In this document: piece by piece, positions 1-8,079 of the stretch
Position numbering within the stretch: the first letter of the stretch is position 1
Layout: each line of letters opens with the position of its first letter
Origin: an uncultured Pseudomonadota bacterium
Lineage (GTDB): Bacteria > Pseudomonadota > Gammaproteobacteria > Comchoanobacterales > Comchoanobacteraceae
Reading direction: 5' to 3'
Length of the DNA: 50,235 bases
Assembly (NCBI GenBank): GCA_913020085.1
Contig: CAJVZW010000008.1
Location: 1-50,235 of the forward strand
Position numbers and translations under genes: made by a program
The notes under the pieces: model-generated
Databases searched by the model: none
The model's input: the letters and a program-made list of their open reading frames with translations, nothing else
What the model was told of the DNA's origin: nothing

Positions 1-1
1 A

Positions 2-457
2 CGTCTGTTCAGTTTGTATGAGAAAAAGAGCGAATTTGCTGAGCTAGAGGAGTTTAGTGAGCATGTTATGGAGGATTCACCATCAGCCCAAAACCCCGCT
101 GTCTTGTATTACTATGGCGTGGCTAATCTGATGCAGTCCAAGACGCATATCTTTGATGTTGTCAGCAAAGATGCAGGTGGTAAGGATTTAATTCGCCTTG
201 AAAAGGCTGCTAAAGCATTCAAACAGTTTATTGCGCGTAATCCGAAGCACAAGCTGGTTAAAAGTGCAAATGAGAAGCTCAAGCAGGCAAGAGAGATGAT
301 TGCTCAAGTGCATTTTCAGGTATCAAAATTCTATCAGCAAAGAGGTCATGAAAAAGCTTCTAGCTTAAGGCTGGAGCAAATTACGCAGCACTACGCTGAT
401 ACGTCGTATGCTGATTTGGCAAAGCAGATTTTGAAAAATAAGAAAAAGCTCACATAA
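2..457 (+). CDS. bamD: Outer membrane assembly lipoprotein BamD, C-terminal part (cut by window edge)
   Basis: BamD is the TPR lipoprotein of the BAM complex that inserts beta-barrel proteins into the outer membrane. The open frame runs in from the window edge, so the N-terminus, lipobox and first TPRs are missing. What remains resembles the BamD C-terminal half: a YYYGVANLMQ helix, a variable loop, a helix ending in FKQFIARNPKH, then the VSKFYQQRGHEKA segment that corresponds to the conserved 'YY..RGA..AA' helix of the family, and a final ITQHYADTSYAD TPR. It stops soon after with a lysine-rich tail. Three tandem barrel genes at the other end of the window would be clients of this machinery. 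A generic TPR protein is the alternative, but the RG.E.A segment favours BamD. Confidence 0.8.
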   Translation, partial: RLFSLYEKKSEFAELEEFSEHVMEDSPSAQNPAVLYYYGVANLMQSKTHIFDVVSKDAGGKDLIRLEKAAKAFKQFIARNPKHKLVKSANEKLKQAREMIAQVHFQVSKFYQQRGHEKASSLRLEQITQHYADTSYADLAKQILKNKKKLT

Positions 458-530
458 AATCAGTCTAATATCCTCTTATCATATATTTTTTTATGTACTA
501 ATAATACATTAAGGAACAACTGGGTTAGTC

Positions 531-797
531 ATGGATCGATTAATCTTAAGTATCCGTGTGAAGGATACGGACGTATGGAGTGCGTTTTACAATCAATGTT
601 TGCGTCATTTGCTGCTTGAAAACGGTGCATATGACATTAAGGTTTTTAATACCGAATCCTCTCCGCGTCTTTATACTTATGCGATATTAACCAGTGGTTC
701 GCGTTTGGAAAATTTTGTACAGTCAGGAATGATGTGCAGAGTGTTAAGGAAGTATGGCTTTACTGATCGTTTTTCTGTGATGAGAGCTTACAATTAA
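531..797 (+). CDS. Small ABM-like (dimeric alpha/beta barrel) protein, first of a pair
   Basis: An 88-residue protein with no signal peptide or membrane segment. It opens with a beta strand (ILSIRVKD), then a W..FYNQC helix, a second strand (YDIKVFN), a third (YTYAILTS) and a helix ending in CRVLRKYGF. This order of elements resembles small dimeric alpha+beta barrel proteins of the antibiotic-biosynthesis-monooxygenase type, several of which show 'RV.D...W...F' and a late helix before 'G'. No catalytic residue can be named. The next gene follows after 10 bases, carries the same layout and looks like a diverged duplicate. Family assignment is inference; the gene itself is well supported by frame and spacing. 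Confidence 0.6.
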   Translation: MDRLILSIRVKDTDVWSAFYNQCLRHLLLENGAYDIKVFNTESSPRLYTYAILTSGSRLENFVQSGMMCRVLRKYGFTDRFSVMRAYN

Positions 798-807
798 GGA
801 GAGAGCA

Positions 808-1092
808 ATGGAGTGCTTTATTAGAGTTCGCGTACTTAGGTGGCAGGATTGGGATGGTTTTTTTAATAGGGAGTGCCGGCCGCTATTAACTGACTGTGCC
901 AGCGTAACACATATCAAATTATATCGTGATGTAGAAGACCCATCTGTTTTTGGATACATGTTAAAATATGAGAACTCTAGATCTTTTTTCTCAACCATCG
1001 AGTCAGAATCATTTTGTGAAATTTTTGGTTCGCAGGGCAGTGCTTGGGAAATAATGAGTCAGGATCACCAGGTCCACAGCTTACCTATTTGA
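808..1092 (+). CDS. Small ABM-like protein, second of a pair
   Basis: A 94-residue protein with good ribosome binding (AAGGAGAG seven bases before the ATG). It repeats the plan of the upstream gene: strand FIRVRVLR, W..FFNREC helix, strand VTHIKLYRD, then DVEDPSVFGYMLKY, which closely matches the 'RD.DDP....VLL.W' stretch typical of ABM-like dimeric barrels, and a final helix containing FCEIFG. The pair was probably produced by tandem duplication and may form a heterodimer; that is inference. The 3' end overlaps the convergent ubiG gene by 8 bases. No substrate or reaction can be assigned. Confidence 0.6.
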   Translation: MECFIRVRVLRWQDWDGFFNRECRPLLTDCASVTHIKLYRDVEDPSVFGYMLKYENSRSFFSTIESESFCEIFGSQGSAWEIMSQDHQVHSLPI

Positions 1093-1753
1093 TCTTCTTC
1101 ATTGCTAGTATGTAGTTAATATTGACAGATCGGCAAAGGCTTGCCTTTTCTGTCCAGGGGTTGTAATCAATCCCGGTAAGATCAAGTAATTGCCATCCCA
1201 TTTTTTGTAGCGGCGAGATTATTTCACTCGGCGTTACAAGTTTCTCATAGCGATGAGTTCCTTTGGGGATGATATTTAAGATATATTCTGCGCCCACTAT
1301 GGCCTTTATAAATGCCTCAAATGTTCTATTAATGGTGCTTATAACTAATACGCTATCTTTTTCGGTACACTGATCGAAGTGTTCTAGGATTTCATTTGGC
1401 TCTTCAACATGTTCAATGACCTCTGAGCATATAATTGCTTGGTAGGGCGTGCTGGGTCGATGTTTTTCAATTGGCTGAGTTTTGAACTGAGTGTTAAGGC
1501 CAAGTTCTTTCGCTCTTCCTCTGGCTGCCTTAACAAGTTCTTTTGCTGCATCGCAGGCATAAACATCATAGTTAATGGCTGCTAGATCATTGGCAATTAA
1601 TCCTGCGGCGCAGCCAGCATCCCAGATCGATGCGGGTGCTTTAGGAATATGCTTTAAAATAAATTCCATTCGCAGTGGGTGAATACGGTGCAGTGCCTTT
1701 TGTGATCCATCGGGGTCCAGCCAGTCATCTGCGAACTGATTAAAGTCTTGCAT
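1085..1753 (-). CDS. ubiG: Ubiquinone biosynthesis O-methyltransferase UbiG
   Basis: UbiG performs both SAM-dependent O-methylations of the ubiquinone ring at the inner membrane face. The 222-residue protein opens with FADDWLDPDG..KALHRIHPLR, the UbiG N-terminal signature, followed by SAM motif I WDAGCAAG (residues 44-51), the acidic end of strand 2 (YACDA), CSEVIEHV, and GTHRYEKLVTPSE, matching 'GTH.Y.K...PSE' of UbiG. The C-terminal GIDYNPWT...VNINYILA is also family-specific. The ATG at 1753 is preferred over the one at 1759 because AGGA sits five bases upstream of it and would overlap the other start. It is last in the fabI-sohB-hpt-ubiG operon and overlaps hpt by 14 bases. Ubiquinone supply suits the succinate dehydrogenase operon further along. 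Confidence 0.9.
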   Translation of the reverse strand: MQDFNQFADDWLDPDGSQKALHRIHPLRMEFILKHIPKAPASIWDAGCAAGLIANDLAAINYDVYACDAAKELVKAARGRAKELGLNTQFKTQPIEKHRPSTPYQAIICSEVIEHVEEPNEILEHFDQCTEKDSVLVISTINRTFEAFIKAIVGAEYILNIIPKGTHRYEKLVTPSEIISPLQKMGWQLLDLTGIDYNPWTEKASLCRSVNINYILAMKKIK

Positions 1754-2060
1754 ACTCATCCTGTAGCTGTTTACTGAGTGTTTTTACCTCATCTAGATGC
1801 TCGGGTAATTGTTTTTGGTCAAATTTGATTGTGTATGTTAGCTGTTTAAGTGCAGCTTCAAGTTCTATCATTCTGCAGTAGCTGGATGATCCAGTGAGTT
1901 GGTGGATGATATCTCTGGCGCCTGAGAAGTCTTTGGTGTCGATACTTGATTGAATTTTAGTAATCTTTGTTTCAAGCTCAAAAAAGAACATCCCAAGTAT
2001 CTCATCGGCAGATTCTTTATTAATGCCGATCTCACTACACATTCTGTTTGTGTTGATCAT
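1740..2060 (-). CDS. Stand-alone histidine phosphotransfer (Hpt) domain protein
   Basis: A 106-residue all-helical protein built as a single Hpt domain. The phospho-acceptor region reads IIHQLTGSSSYCRM with His53, matching the Hpt signature 'H.LKG.S...G' except for a Tyr-Cys in place of the usual glycine region. Hpt proteins relay phosphate between receiver domains of hybrid histidine kinases and response regulators in the cytosol. No kinase or receiver gene lies beside it, so its partner is unknown. The start at 2060 overlaps the sohB stop as ATGA, implying translational coupling; a longer frame reaching to 2096 would run inside sohB and is unlikely. Its place between sohB and ubiG is not explained by function. 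Confidence 0.8.
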   Translation of the reverse strand: MINTNRMCSEIGINKESADEILGMFFFELETKITKIQSSIDTKDFSGARDIIHQLTGSSSYCRMIELEAALKQLTYTIKFDQKQLPEHLDEVKTLSKQLQDEYARL

Positions 2061-3049
2061 CGTAGCTGCCTCCAATTTGATATATGGCCGATACATTCTT
2101 GAATAATGCTTGAGCTGCCTTTCATAAACTTTTCAAATACAGATTTTTTTGTTGGTATCTTAAGCTGAAATACTTTTTTTGTTTTGATCAGTTCGATGAT
2201 GTACTCATCGCTAGTGCGCAGCTCATCAATCAGGCCAATTTTTAGTGCATTTTCTCCTGGCCATATTTCACCCGTTGCAACTGCTTCAATATCAAGACTG
2301 GGGCGGTATTTCTTAATTAGGGTTTTAAAGAGCATATGAATGGATTCGATATCAACTTTTACTTTTTCTCTGCCTGTTGGAGTGATTTCGCCAAAAGTTG
2401 AGAATGTGCGTTTATGCTTTCCGGCGGTGATTTGCTCATAGCTCACCTTCTTACTATCAAGTACTTTATGAAAATTAAATCCCTCAAGGACGACGCCTAT
2501 TGAGCCGATAACGGCAAACGGTGCTGCGATAATTTGGTTGGCGACAGCGGCCATCATATAGCCGCCACTTGCTGCGACCTCATCTACACAGATTGTTAGT
2601 TTAAGTCCTTGCTGGCGGATTCTGGCAAGCTGTGAAGCTGCAAGCCCATATCCAGTGACTGAGCCGCCAGGGCTCTTGAGCCGAAGTACGACCTCGTCAG
2701 TGGAGTTAGCGATTTCAAGCAATGTGGTAATTTGCTTCCTTAGCTGTTTTACGCCTTTTGCCATGATGTCGCCGTTAAAGTCAATTATGAATACGCGATC
2801 AAGTGAATTATTGGCTTCATTTTTTTTACGAGCAGTTTCAGCTTTTGAAAATTGCTTGAAGTCTTTGCCAAGTATGGATTTAGCGAGTTTGAGTTTGCTG
2901 TCGCGATTGGCATCGTTTAATGATTTAACGACGATGTCATCTCCCTCGCCGGGCGTGCTTTTTTTGTTGATAAGCATTAAAGCGGCAATCGCAAAGAAAA
3001 TGGTCAATATTTTAAGAAGAAAATCCAGGTAGGAAAGTACAAAGTCCAT
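2057..3049 (-). CDS. sohB: SohB-type inner membrane serine protease (family S49)
   Basis: A 330-residue S49 peptidase, close to the roughly 340 residues usual for SohB. Residues 8-27 form a membrane anchor, followed by a charged linker. The protease domain shows the strand VFIIDFNGDI, the oxyanion segment LRLKSPGGSV (about 122-131), and EVAASGGYMMA with the likely nucleophile Ser161. The partner lysine is probably in TAGKHKR (Lys211 or Lys213), as in single-domain SppA. The active site should face the periplasm. SohB is thought to degrade leftover signal peptides or misfolded envelope proteins. The start lies three bases after the fabI stop, with AAGGAA as the ribosome site, so the two are cotranscribed. 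Confidence 0.9.
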   Translation of the reverse strand: MDFVLSYLDFLLKILTIFFAIAALMLINKKSTPGEGDDIVVKSLNDANRDSKLKLAKSILGKDFKQFSKAETARKKNEANNSLDRVFIIDFNGDIMAKGVKQLRKQITTLLEIANSTDEVVLRLKSPGGSVTGYGLAASQLARIRQQGLKLTICVDEVAASGGYMMAAVANQIIAAPFAVIGSIGVVLEGFNFHKVLDSKKVSYEQITAGKHKRTFSTFGEITPTGREKVKVDIESIHMLFKTLIKKYRPSLDIEAVATGEIWPGENALKIGLIDELRTSDEYIIELIKTKKVFQLKIPTKKSVFEKFMKGSSSIIQECIGHISNWRQLR

Positions 3050-3052
3050 ATC

Positions 3053-3841
3053 TTATTCCTTGTTCACGCTAAGAGCGCCAGTTGAGTGATAGCCATGGTC
3101 AACATAGATAACGTCGCCAGTTGTGCCGCGTGATAGATGTGAGAGGAGGTAGGTGGCGCAGTCGCCAACTTCTTCAATGGTCACATTGCCATCAAGCGGA
3201 GAATTTTTTTCGCTGTGGTCAAGCATATTTCTGAAGTCCCCGATCGCGCTTGATGCCAGTGTTCTTATAGGGCCCGCTGAGATACCATTGACACGAATTT
3301 GATATTTTCCCATATCGAGTGCGAGATACCTGATGCTGGCTTCAAGTGATGCCTTTGCGATTCCCATTAGGTTGTAGCCAGGAAAGGCTTGGTTGGCGCC
3401 GATATAGGACAGGGCGCACATGCTGCCTCCGTTAGGCATAAGTTGGGGTGCATATTTGGCAATCTTAAGAAAGCTATACACAGAAATATTGAGCGAAGAG
3501 TGAAAGCCTTCACTTGTTAAATTGTCTGTAATATGGCCTTGCAGTGATTCTTTTGGTGCATACGCGACAGCGTGCACAATTCCGTCAATAATAGGATGGT
3601 CCTTGTGAATAGCCTGCATAGTCTGTTCGATATTTTTCTCTTCGGAGACATCGAGTGTGAAGATCGATAGGTCCGGAATATGATCGCAATCAAGCTTTGC
3701 TCGCTGAGCTAACTTGTCATTAGCCACGGAAAGTACAATTTCAGCGCCATGCTCGGCAAGTGAGCAAGCAATACCGAAAGCAATTGATCGCTTAGAGGCG
3801 AAGCCAAGAATCAGGATTTTCTTACCATTTAGAAGCATCAT
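3053..3841 (-). CDS. fabI: Enoyl-[acyl-carrier-protein] reductase FabI
   Basis: FabI reduces trans-2-enoyl-ACP with NADH in the last step of each fatty acid elongation round; it is the triclosan target. From the ATG at 3841 the protein is 262 residues, the same as E. coli FabI, and the active-site residues fall at the same numbers: Tyr146 in SYIGA, Tyr156 in PGYNLMG and Lys163. The N-terminal GFASKRSIAFGIA is the FabI-type nucleotide-binding loop, and GPIRTLASSAI is also characteristic. The open frame extends 56 codons further upstream, but a promoter (GTGACA, 17 bases, TATAAT) ends just before 3841, so the longer form would not be transcribed. First gene of the fabI-sohB-hpt-ubiG operon. Confidence 0.95.
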   Translation of the reverse strand: MMLLNGKKILILGFASKRSIAFGIACSLAEHGAEIVLSVANDKLAQRAKLDCDHIPDLSIFTLDVSEEKNIEQTMQAIHKDHPIIDGIVHAVAYAPKESLQGHITDNLTSEGFHSSLNISVYSFLKIAKYAPQLMPNGGSMCALSYIGANQAFPGYNLMGIAKASLEASIRYLALDMGKYQIRVNGISAGPIRTLASSAIGDFRNMLDHSEKNSPLDGNVTIEEVGDCATYLLSHLSRGTTGDVIYVDHGYHSTGALSVNKE

Positions 3842-3859
3842 ACCGTCCAAATAGTGAAG

Positions 3860-3888
3860 ATTATATCGCTTCGTGATCCTTTTGTCAC
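3860..3888 (-). promoter_or_regulatory. Promoter of the fabI-sohB-hpt-ubiG operon
   Basis: On the minus strand GTGACA (3888-3883), a 17-base spacer and a perfect TATAAT (3865-3860). The predicted start near 3853 leaves only about 12 untranslated bases before the fabI ATG at 3841. It also decides the fabI start codon. Confidence 0.6.
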
Positions 3889-4073
3889 GGGTGATTGTTG
3901 AGTAATTGCCACTTGTGCGCAATGATAATGGCATAAAGATATGTAGGAAATCGCTGATTAAAATATCGAGAAATTGTCTTAATTGTGCAAACATAACAAA
4001 ATAAATCATTGATAAACAATGCTTATGTGTAGTTTATTAAGGAAATATTAGAAATTCTATTGACTTACAATAG

Positions 4074-4102
4074 TTGTAATAATTTCAATCGCTTGCTAAA
4101 AT
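4074..4102 (+). promoter_or_regulatory. Extended -10 promoter for the GGA-rich RNA
   Basis: TTGTAA (4074-4079), a 17-base spacer, and TAAAAT (4097-4102) preceded by TGC, an extended -10. Transcription should start near 4109, which is the first base of the 7-bp closing stem of the RNA described next. A second -35-like TTGACT lies at 4060 but has no well-spaced -10. Confidence 0.6.
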
Positions 4103-4108
4103 AAAATT

Positions 4109-4277
4109 ATCTCAAGACATGGATGATTACGTCACAGGGATTTGCAGGAGCATTTAGTGACATGGATAATTGAGATCGTTCAAGGATGAACGGAAGTTCG
4201 TCTGGGGCTCACGGAGCGAGGTTTAGGGTCTGTAGTTCACGGAAAGGTTAAAGGGCAAGGACGCCCGAGACGAACTA
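4109..4277 (+). ncRNA. Structured GGA-rich RNA, likely CsrA-binding (sRNA or long 5' leader)
   Basis: Eight ANGGA motifs (4119, 4136, 4162, 4182, 4190, 4211, 4239, 4257) plus a further GGA at 4147 occur in about 150 bases. The fold is readable by eye: ATCTCAA (4109-4115) pairs with TTGAGAT (4170-4176); inside it GTCAC (4131-4135) pairs with GTGAC (4157-4161) and TGC-AGGA-GCA forms a small hairpin. CGTTC/GAACG (4177-4192) shows AAGGAT in its loop. AGTTCGTCT (4195-4203) pairs with AGACGAACT (4268-4276) and encloses GGGC-AAGGAC-GCCC (4253-4266). GGA in hairpin loops is the known CsrA/RsmA target, as in CsrB, RsmY and RsmZ. No U-run terminator follows, so it may instead be the leader of the lipoprotein gene, whose own ribosome site is TAGGA. 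Confidence 0.7.
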
Positions 4278-4293
4278 TTATTTAGGATGAGCT

Positions 4294-4776
4294 GTGTGGT
4301 ATCTACTGTCAGTACTAATTTTGTGTGTTACAGGATGTAACAGCTACGTTGTATCGGATAGTCAGCTATTAACATTAAATGCCGAACAGCTCTCATCATT
4401 TAAGAAGGCGCCTCAGCCTTTCTTATCTCGAATGGCGCCAGATTCAGGAACTGCTGAACTTTTTTTTCAGGTTAGTGAAGGTCATATGCTAGTTGGTGAT
4501 GATTATGAGGCGATCCACCCAGTTGATGCGCATATTAAAGATGGCGAGTGTAAAGCGCTTTTGCTGACATCTAGTCATCATGCGCGCGCTGTTAATGTTT
4601 GTTTAGATAAAAAACAAATACGGATTGGTACTGGTAAACGAACTCGCTATTTATCATTGAGAACATTACTTGAGGAAGGAGTTTACATAAATAACTTTTT
4701 GACAGATGAGGATGAAGGCATATATAGTTTGTCTATGTATATACGCGTAGATAAAAATGCCGCTACTAATAATTGA
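4294..4776 (+). CDS. Unrecognised small lipoprotein
   Basis: A 160-residue protein starting at GTG 4294, six bases after AGGA. Residues 1-14 form a short signal peptide and V12-T13-G14-C15 is a lipobox, with Asn at +2, which suits delivery to the outer membrane. The mature part is a mixed polar domain with three further cysteines (DGECKA, NVCLDK region) and no recognised motif. It follows the GGA-rich RNA without an intervening terminator, and its ribosome site (TTTAGGATGA) itself contains a GGA, so CsrA control of its translation is plausible. It overlaps tsaB by 20 bases, implying cotranscription. Function unknown. Confidence 0.75.
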   Translation: MWYLLSVLILCVTGCNSYVVSDSQLLTLNAEQLSSFKKAPQPFLSRMAPDSGTAELFFQVSEGHMLVGDDYEAIHPVDAHIKDGECKALLLTSSHHARAVNVCLDKKQIRIGTGKRTRYLSLRTLLEEGVYINNFLTDEDEGIYSLSMYIRVDKNAATNN

Positions 4777-5371
4777 TACATCCCATTCCCAGCATTTTGT
4801 AATTGTCTCTCGTGATCCTAGCCATTGGGTCGGGAAATTGTCTCAATGTCCCCCTAGAGATTCTGCTGCAACATTACTTGGCAATATTGATAAGTGCTTA
4901 AAGTCAGCTAATTTGGATTATGTGGATATAGATGCGATTATCTTAGCAACGGGTCCTGGGAGTATGACTAGCTTAAGAACAGGTATATCTGCTGCGCAGG
5001 GGATATCGATGGCGATGGAAGTCCCTGTTATTCCAATTCCAACCTTAAAATTCTATCAATATGGCCTCAAAGAAATGAATCAAGAGCTTCATTCAGTGGT
5101 TGTGATGGATGGAAGATCCCAGCAGGTGTTTATTGACAAAGGCGGTGACAGTCAGATGGAGAAAATTCCGCTTGCTGATTTAGATGATATTGGAAGAGAG
5201 AGTATCTATGTTGCTGGGCAGTGGCCTTACTTCCAGGTTGACAGTGACCAGCTGATCCACCAAGAAAAAATGTTGCCGTTACTTGCCAGAGGAGCGTGGG
5301 ATATTTTCTCTCAAATGCCAAAAGTTGATCCATCACAGGTTCAAGCTATTTATATGCGCTCTGCGGTCTAA
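4757..5371 (+). CDS. tsaB: tRNA t6A biosynthesis protein TsaB
   Basis: TsaB (YeaZ) is the inactive ASKHA-fold partner that dimerises with TsaD and works with TsaE to make N6-threonylcarbamoyladenosine at position 37 of ANN-decoding tRNAs. The 204-residue protein starts [10 protein letters not shown], the first ASKHA strand turn, and carries the family signature [19 protein letters not shown] (about residues 69-87), then VPVIPIPTL and [11 protein letters not shown], matching 'DAR..EVY' in the family. It is somewhat shorter than the usual 220-230 residues. The gene overlaps the lipoprotein gene upstream and meets mutS end to end with a 4-base overlap. Confidence 0.9.
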   Translation: MPLLIIDTSHSQHFVIVSRDPSHWVGKLSQCPPRDSAATLLGNIDKCLKSANLDYVDIDAIILATGPGSMTSLRTGISAAQGISMAMEVPVIPIPTLKFYQYGLKEMNQELHSVVVMDGRSQQVFIDKGGDSQMEKIPLADLDDIGRESIYVAGQWPYFQVDSDQLIHQEKMLPLLARGAWDIFSQMPKVDPSQVQAIYMRSAV

Positions 5372-7878
5372 GCTTCTTCTGTTTGCTCTTTGATTGCATA
5401 TAAGTAATGCATTGCTTGGGCGGGTGTTGTCTGGTTCAAATCAATTCGCTTAATCATCTCGTAAACAGGATCATTTACAAGTGGTTGCGGTGCTTCATCT
5501 GACAGGGGCTGTGATTCATATTGTTTGAGTATGCTTCTGGCCTGATTGACAACAGATGGTGGAAGTCCTGCAAGTTTGGCAACATCGATTCCGAAGCTTT
5601 TATGAGCAGGGCCAGGTTTAACTTTATAACTAAATGCCAGTCGCTCGCCACTACTGGAAACTGAAACGTGCTCTTGAATCACATTATTATGATGTTCGCT
5701 CATCTGAGTGATTTCAAAGTAATGTGTGGCCAGTAATGTCATGGATTGATTATGATCTAATAGGTATTGTGCAATGGCATACGCAAGAGACATGCCGTCA
5801 AATGTTGAGGTGCCTCGTCCAATCTCATCAATAATTACCAGGCTGTTGGCAGTGGCATGATGCAAAATGGTGGCAGCTTCAGTCATTTCAACCATAAATG
5901 TTGATTGGCCCATCCCCAGATCATCATGTGCGCCGATACGGCTAAATATTCCATCTATAGGGCCTAAAGTCGCGCTATCAGCTGGCACAAATAAACCGCA
6001 GTATGCCATGTAGGTTATCAGTGCGGTTTGCCGCATATAAGTTGATTTCCCCCCCATATTTGGTCCGGTGACCATTCGAAGTCGAGACTTGTTATCAAGT
6101 TCGACTGAATTCGGGGTAAAATTAGAAATCATCCGCTCTAACACAGGGTGGCGGCCATTTTCTATTCGCACCACTTTTTCAGGAACAAGCTGAGGCCGAA
6201 CATACCTATGTGTCTGACTCTCCGATGCGAGACATATAAGAAGATCTAGCATTCCCACGCCGCGGGCAGCTCGCTGGATATGGGCGATATATCGACAAAT
6301 TTCCTCAATTATTCCTTGGATGATCTGCCCCTCAAGCTGCATCGCTTGTGCCTGGCTTGAGAGGACTTTATCCTCAAGAACTTTGAGCTCATCTGTTATG
6401 TATCTCTCTGTGTTTTTGAGTGTCTGTCGGCGCACATAATGAGAGGGAATGAGTTCCGATTGGTTTTTACTGACCTCAATATAAAACCCATGTACTCGAT
6501 TGTAGCGGACCTTGAGAGTTGATAAGCCGGTCGCTGCTTTCTCTTTTTCTTCGATCGTATCAAGGTGTCCGTGCATATTATCAAATAACGTTCTAAGCGT
6601 ATCAAGTTCACTGTGGTATCCGCTTCTGATAACGCCGCTATCTTTAATCGTTGCTGGTGGTTCATCAGCCAGTGCTGCGTTGAGCATATTACTGAGCTCA
6701 GGTAATGGCGTTAGCGCAAACATTATTTTATCGCCCAGAGAGTTGCCTGCTTGAAATGATTGTGACAGTGCGGGCAGCTGGTTGAGGAAATCCCTTATTT
6801 GCAGCATTTCCCTTGGCCTGGTGCCGCCAAGTGATAATCGATTAATGATTCGCTCAATATCACCAATGCAGCTCAGGTCATTGTCAATTGTGTGGTTGCT
6901 CGGTTGTTGAAAAAATTCAATCGCCTCGTAGCGTTCATTGAGTTTTTCATGGCAGCGGATAGGGTTTTCTAGCCAGGATTTTAACTGTCTGAGTCCCATT
7001 GGGGTGACTGTTGATCGCAGTGTGGCAAAGAGAGTGGGTGTTCCAGGGTTCTGTGCGGCGCTAATTTCAAGATGTTTATGAGTATTAGCGGGGATATGAA
7101 GATATTGCTCTTGGTGATTAAAGCGCATACGGTTAATGTGATGTAGATGTTGTTTTTGTGTGATCTGAAAATAGTTTATCAGCGCGCCTGCGGCGCTGAT
7201 TGCCATTGGCCGGTTCTGGCAGCCATAAGCAGAGAGACTCTTAACATTAAAGTGAGTTGTGAGTAAGGTAATGGCGCTTGCAAGTCGATATTCTTTTGGG
7301 TTGCGCTCATTGATATAGATTCCTTGAGGTGTTTCATTAAGAACTGTATTGCGAGGTATTAATAATTCTGTTGGATTAACACGATTAATACGGTCAACAA
7401 ATAGTGGGGTGCTACTCTCCTCAGATAAGTGAATAATGCCTGAGGTCAGGTCACAGTATGCAACACCCCATGCGTCATTTTGACAAACAGCGCTCATTAT
7501 CCAATTGGCTTCATCAGAGCTCATTTGTGTCGCGTCAGTTCGTGTTCCAGGGGTAATGATTTTAACGACTGCCCGTTCACAGGGTCCTTTTCCTGAGGTG
7601 GGTTCAGATGTTTGCTCACAGATTGCAACACTGTGACCATTTTGAGTTAGTTTGGCGATATAATTATCAGCCGCATGATAAGGGACACCTGCCATAGGGA
7701 TAGGTTCGTCTTGACTTTGGCCACGGCGAGTCAGTGTAATGCCAAGAATCTTACTGGCAGTAACAGCATCATCAAAAAATAATTCGTAAAAATCACCAAG
7801 TCGGTAAAAAAGAAAATGCTCTTTGTGCTGTGCCTTGATTTCAAGGTACTGCCGAATCATGGGCGTGTGTTCACTCAT
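5368..7878 (-). CDS. mutS: DNA mismatch repair protein MutS
   Basis: MutS recognises mismatches and, with MutL, starts strand repair. From ATG 7878 it is 836 residues, close to E. coli MutS. The mismatch-reading Phe-X-Glu is F30-Y-E32 in [18 protein letters not shown] and AICEQ follow. Connector, lever and clamp regions are all present ([36 protein letters not shown]). The ATPase has Walker [10 protein letters not shown], Walker [13 protein letters not shown] and ATHYFE, and a helix-hairpin dimer end. The start is chosen because GGTGAT, complementary to the 16S rRNA tail, precedes it. A GTG at 7887 with GGAGG eight bases upstream is an alternative, and the open frame reaches 7905. Confidence 0.96.
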   Translation of the reverse strand: MSEHTPMIRQYLEIKAQHKEHFLFYRLGDFYELFFDDAVTASKILGITLTRRGQSQDEPIPMAGVPYHAADNYIAKLTQNGHSVAICEQTSEPTSGKGPCERAVVKIITPGTRTDATQMSSDEANWIMSAVCQNDAWGVAYCDLTSGIIHLSEESSTPLFVDRINRVNPTELLIPRNTVLNETPQGIYINERNPKEYRLASAITLLTTHFNVKSLSAYGCQNRPMAISAAGALINYFQITQKQHLHHINRMRFNHQEQYLHIPANTHKHLEISAAQNPGTPTLFATLRSTVTPMGLRQLKSWLENPIRCHEKLNERYEAIEFFQQPSNHTIDNDLSCIGDIERIINRLSLGGTRPREMLQIRDFLNQLPALSQSFQAGNSLGDKIMFALTPLPELSNMLNAALADEPPATIKDSGVIRSGYHSELDTLRTLFDNMHGHLDTIEEKEKAATGLSTLKVRYNRVHGFYIEVSKNQSELIPSHYVRRQTLKNTERYITDELKVLEDKVLSSQAQAMQLEGQIIQGIIEEICRYIAHIQRAARGVGMLDLLICLASESQTHRYVRPQLVPEKVVRIENGRHPVLERMISNFTPNSVELDNKSRLRMVTGPNMGGKSTYMRQTALITYMAYCGLFVPADSATLGPIDGIFSRIGAHDDLGMGQSTFMVEMTEAATILHHATANSLVIIDEIGRGTSTFDGMSLAYAIAQYLLDHNQSMTLLATHYFEITQMSEHHNNVIQEHVSVSSSGERLAFSYKVKPGPAHKSFGIDVAKLAGLPPSVVNQARSILKQYESQPLSDEAPQPLVNDPVYEMIKRIDLNQTTPAQAMHYLYAIKEQTEEA

Positions 7879-8079
7879 TGTTATCACCAGATTGACCTCC
7901 ACCATGTTAGCACTTTTTTGTTCAAATACAATCTTGCTAAATGATGATATGTATTCAAATAAAGAGGCCTTATCAATGCTAAAGTTCCGTTTTTTGCAGA
8001 ATTTTTAATAAACTTGAGTATCTAGTGGTAAGATGCCAACAAAGGCAGTAAAATGTCTATGCAAATGACGAGGTAAAAC

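Noticed and set aside
4109-4277. RNase P RNA, 6S RNA, 4.5S RNA or tmRNA
   Set aside because: None of their conserved core sequences or overall folds is present; the GGA loop hairpins fit CsrA-binding RNAs better.
7906-8079. LexA (SOS) box upstream of recA
   Set aside because: No CTGT-N8-ACAG-like palindrome could be seen.
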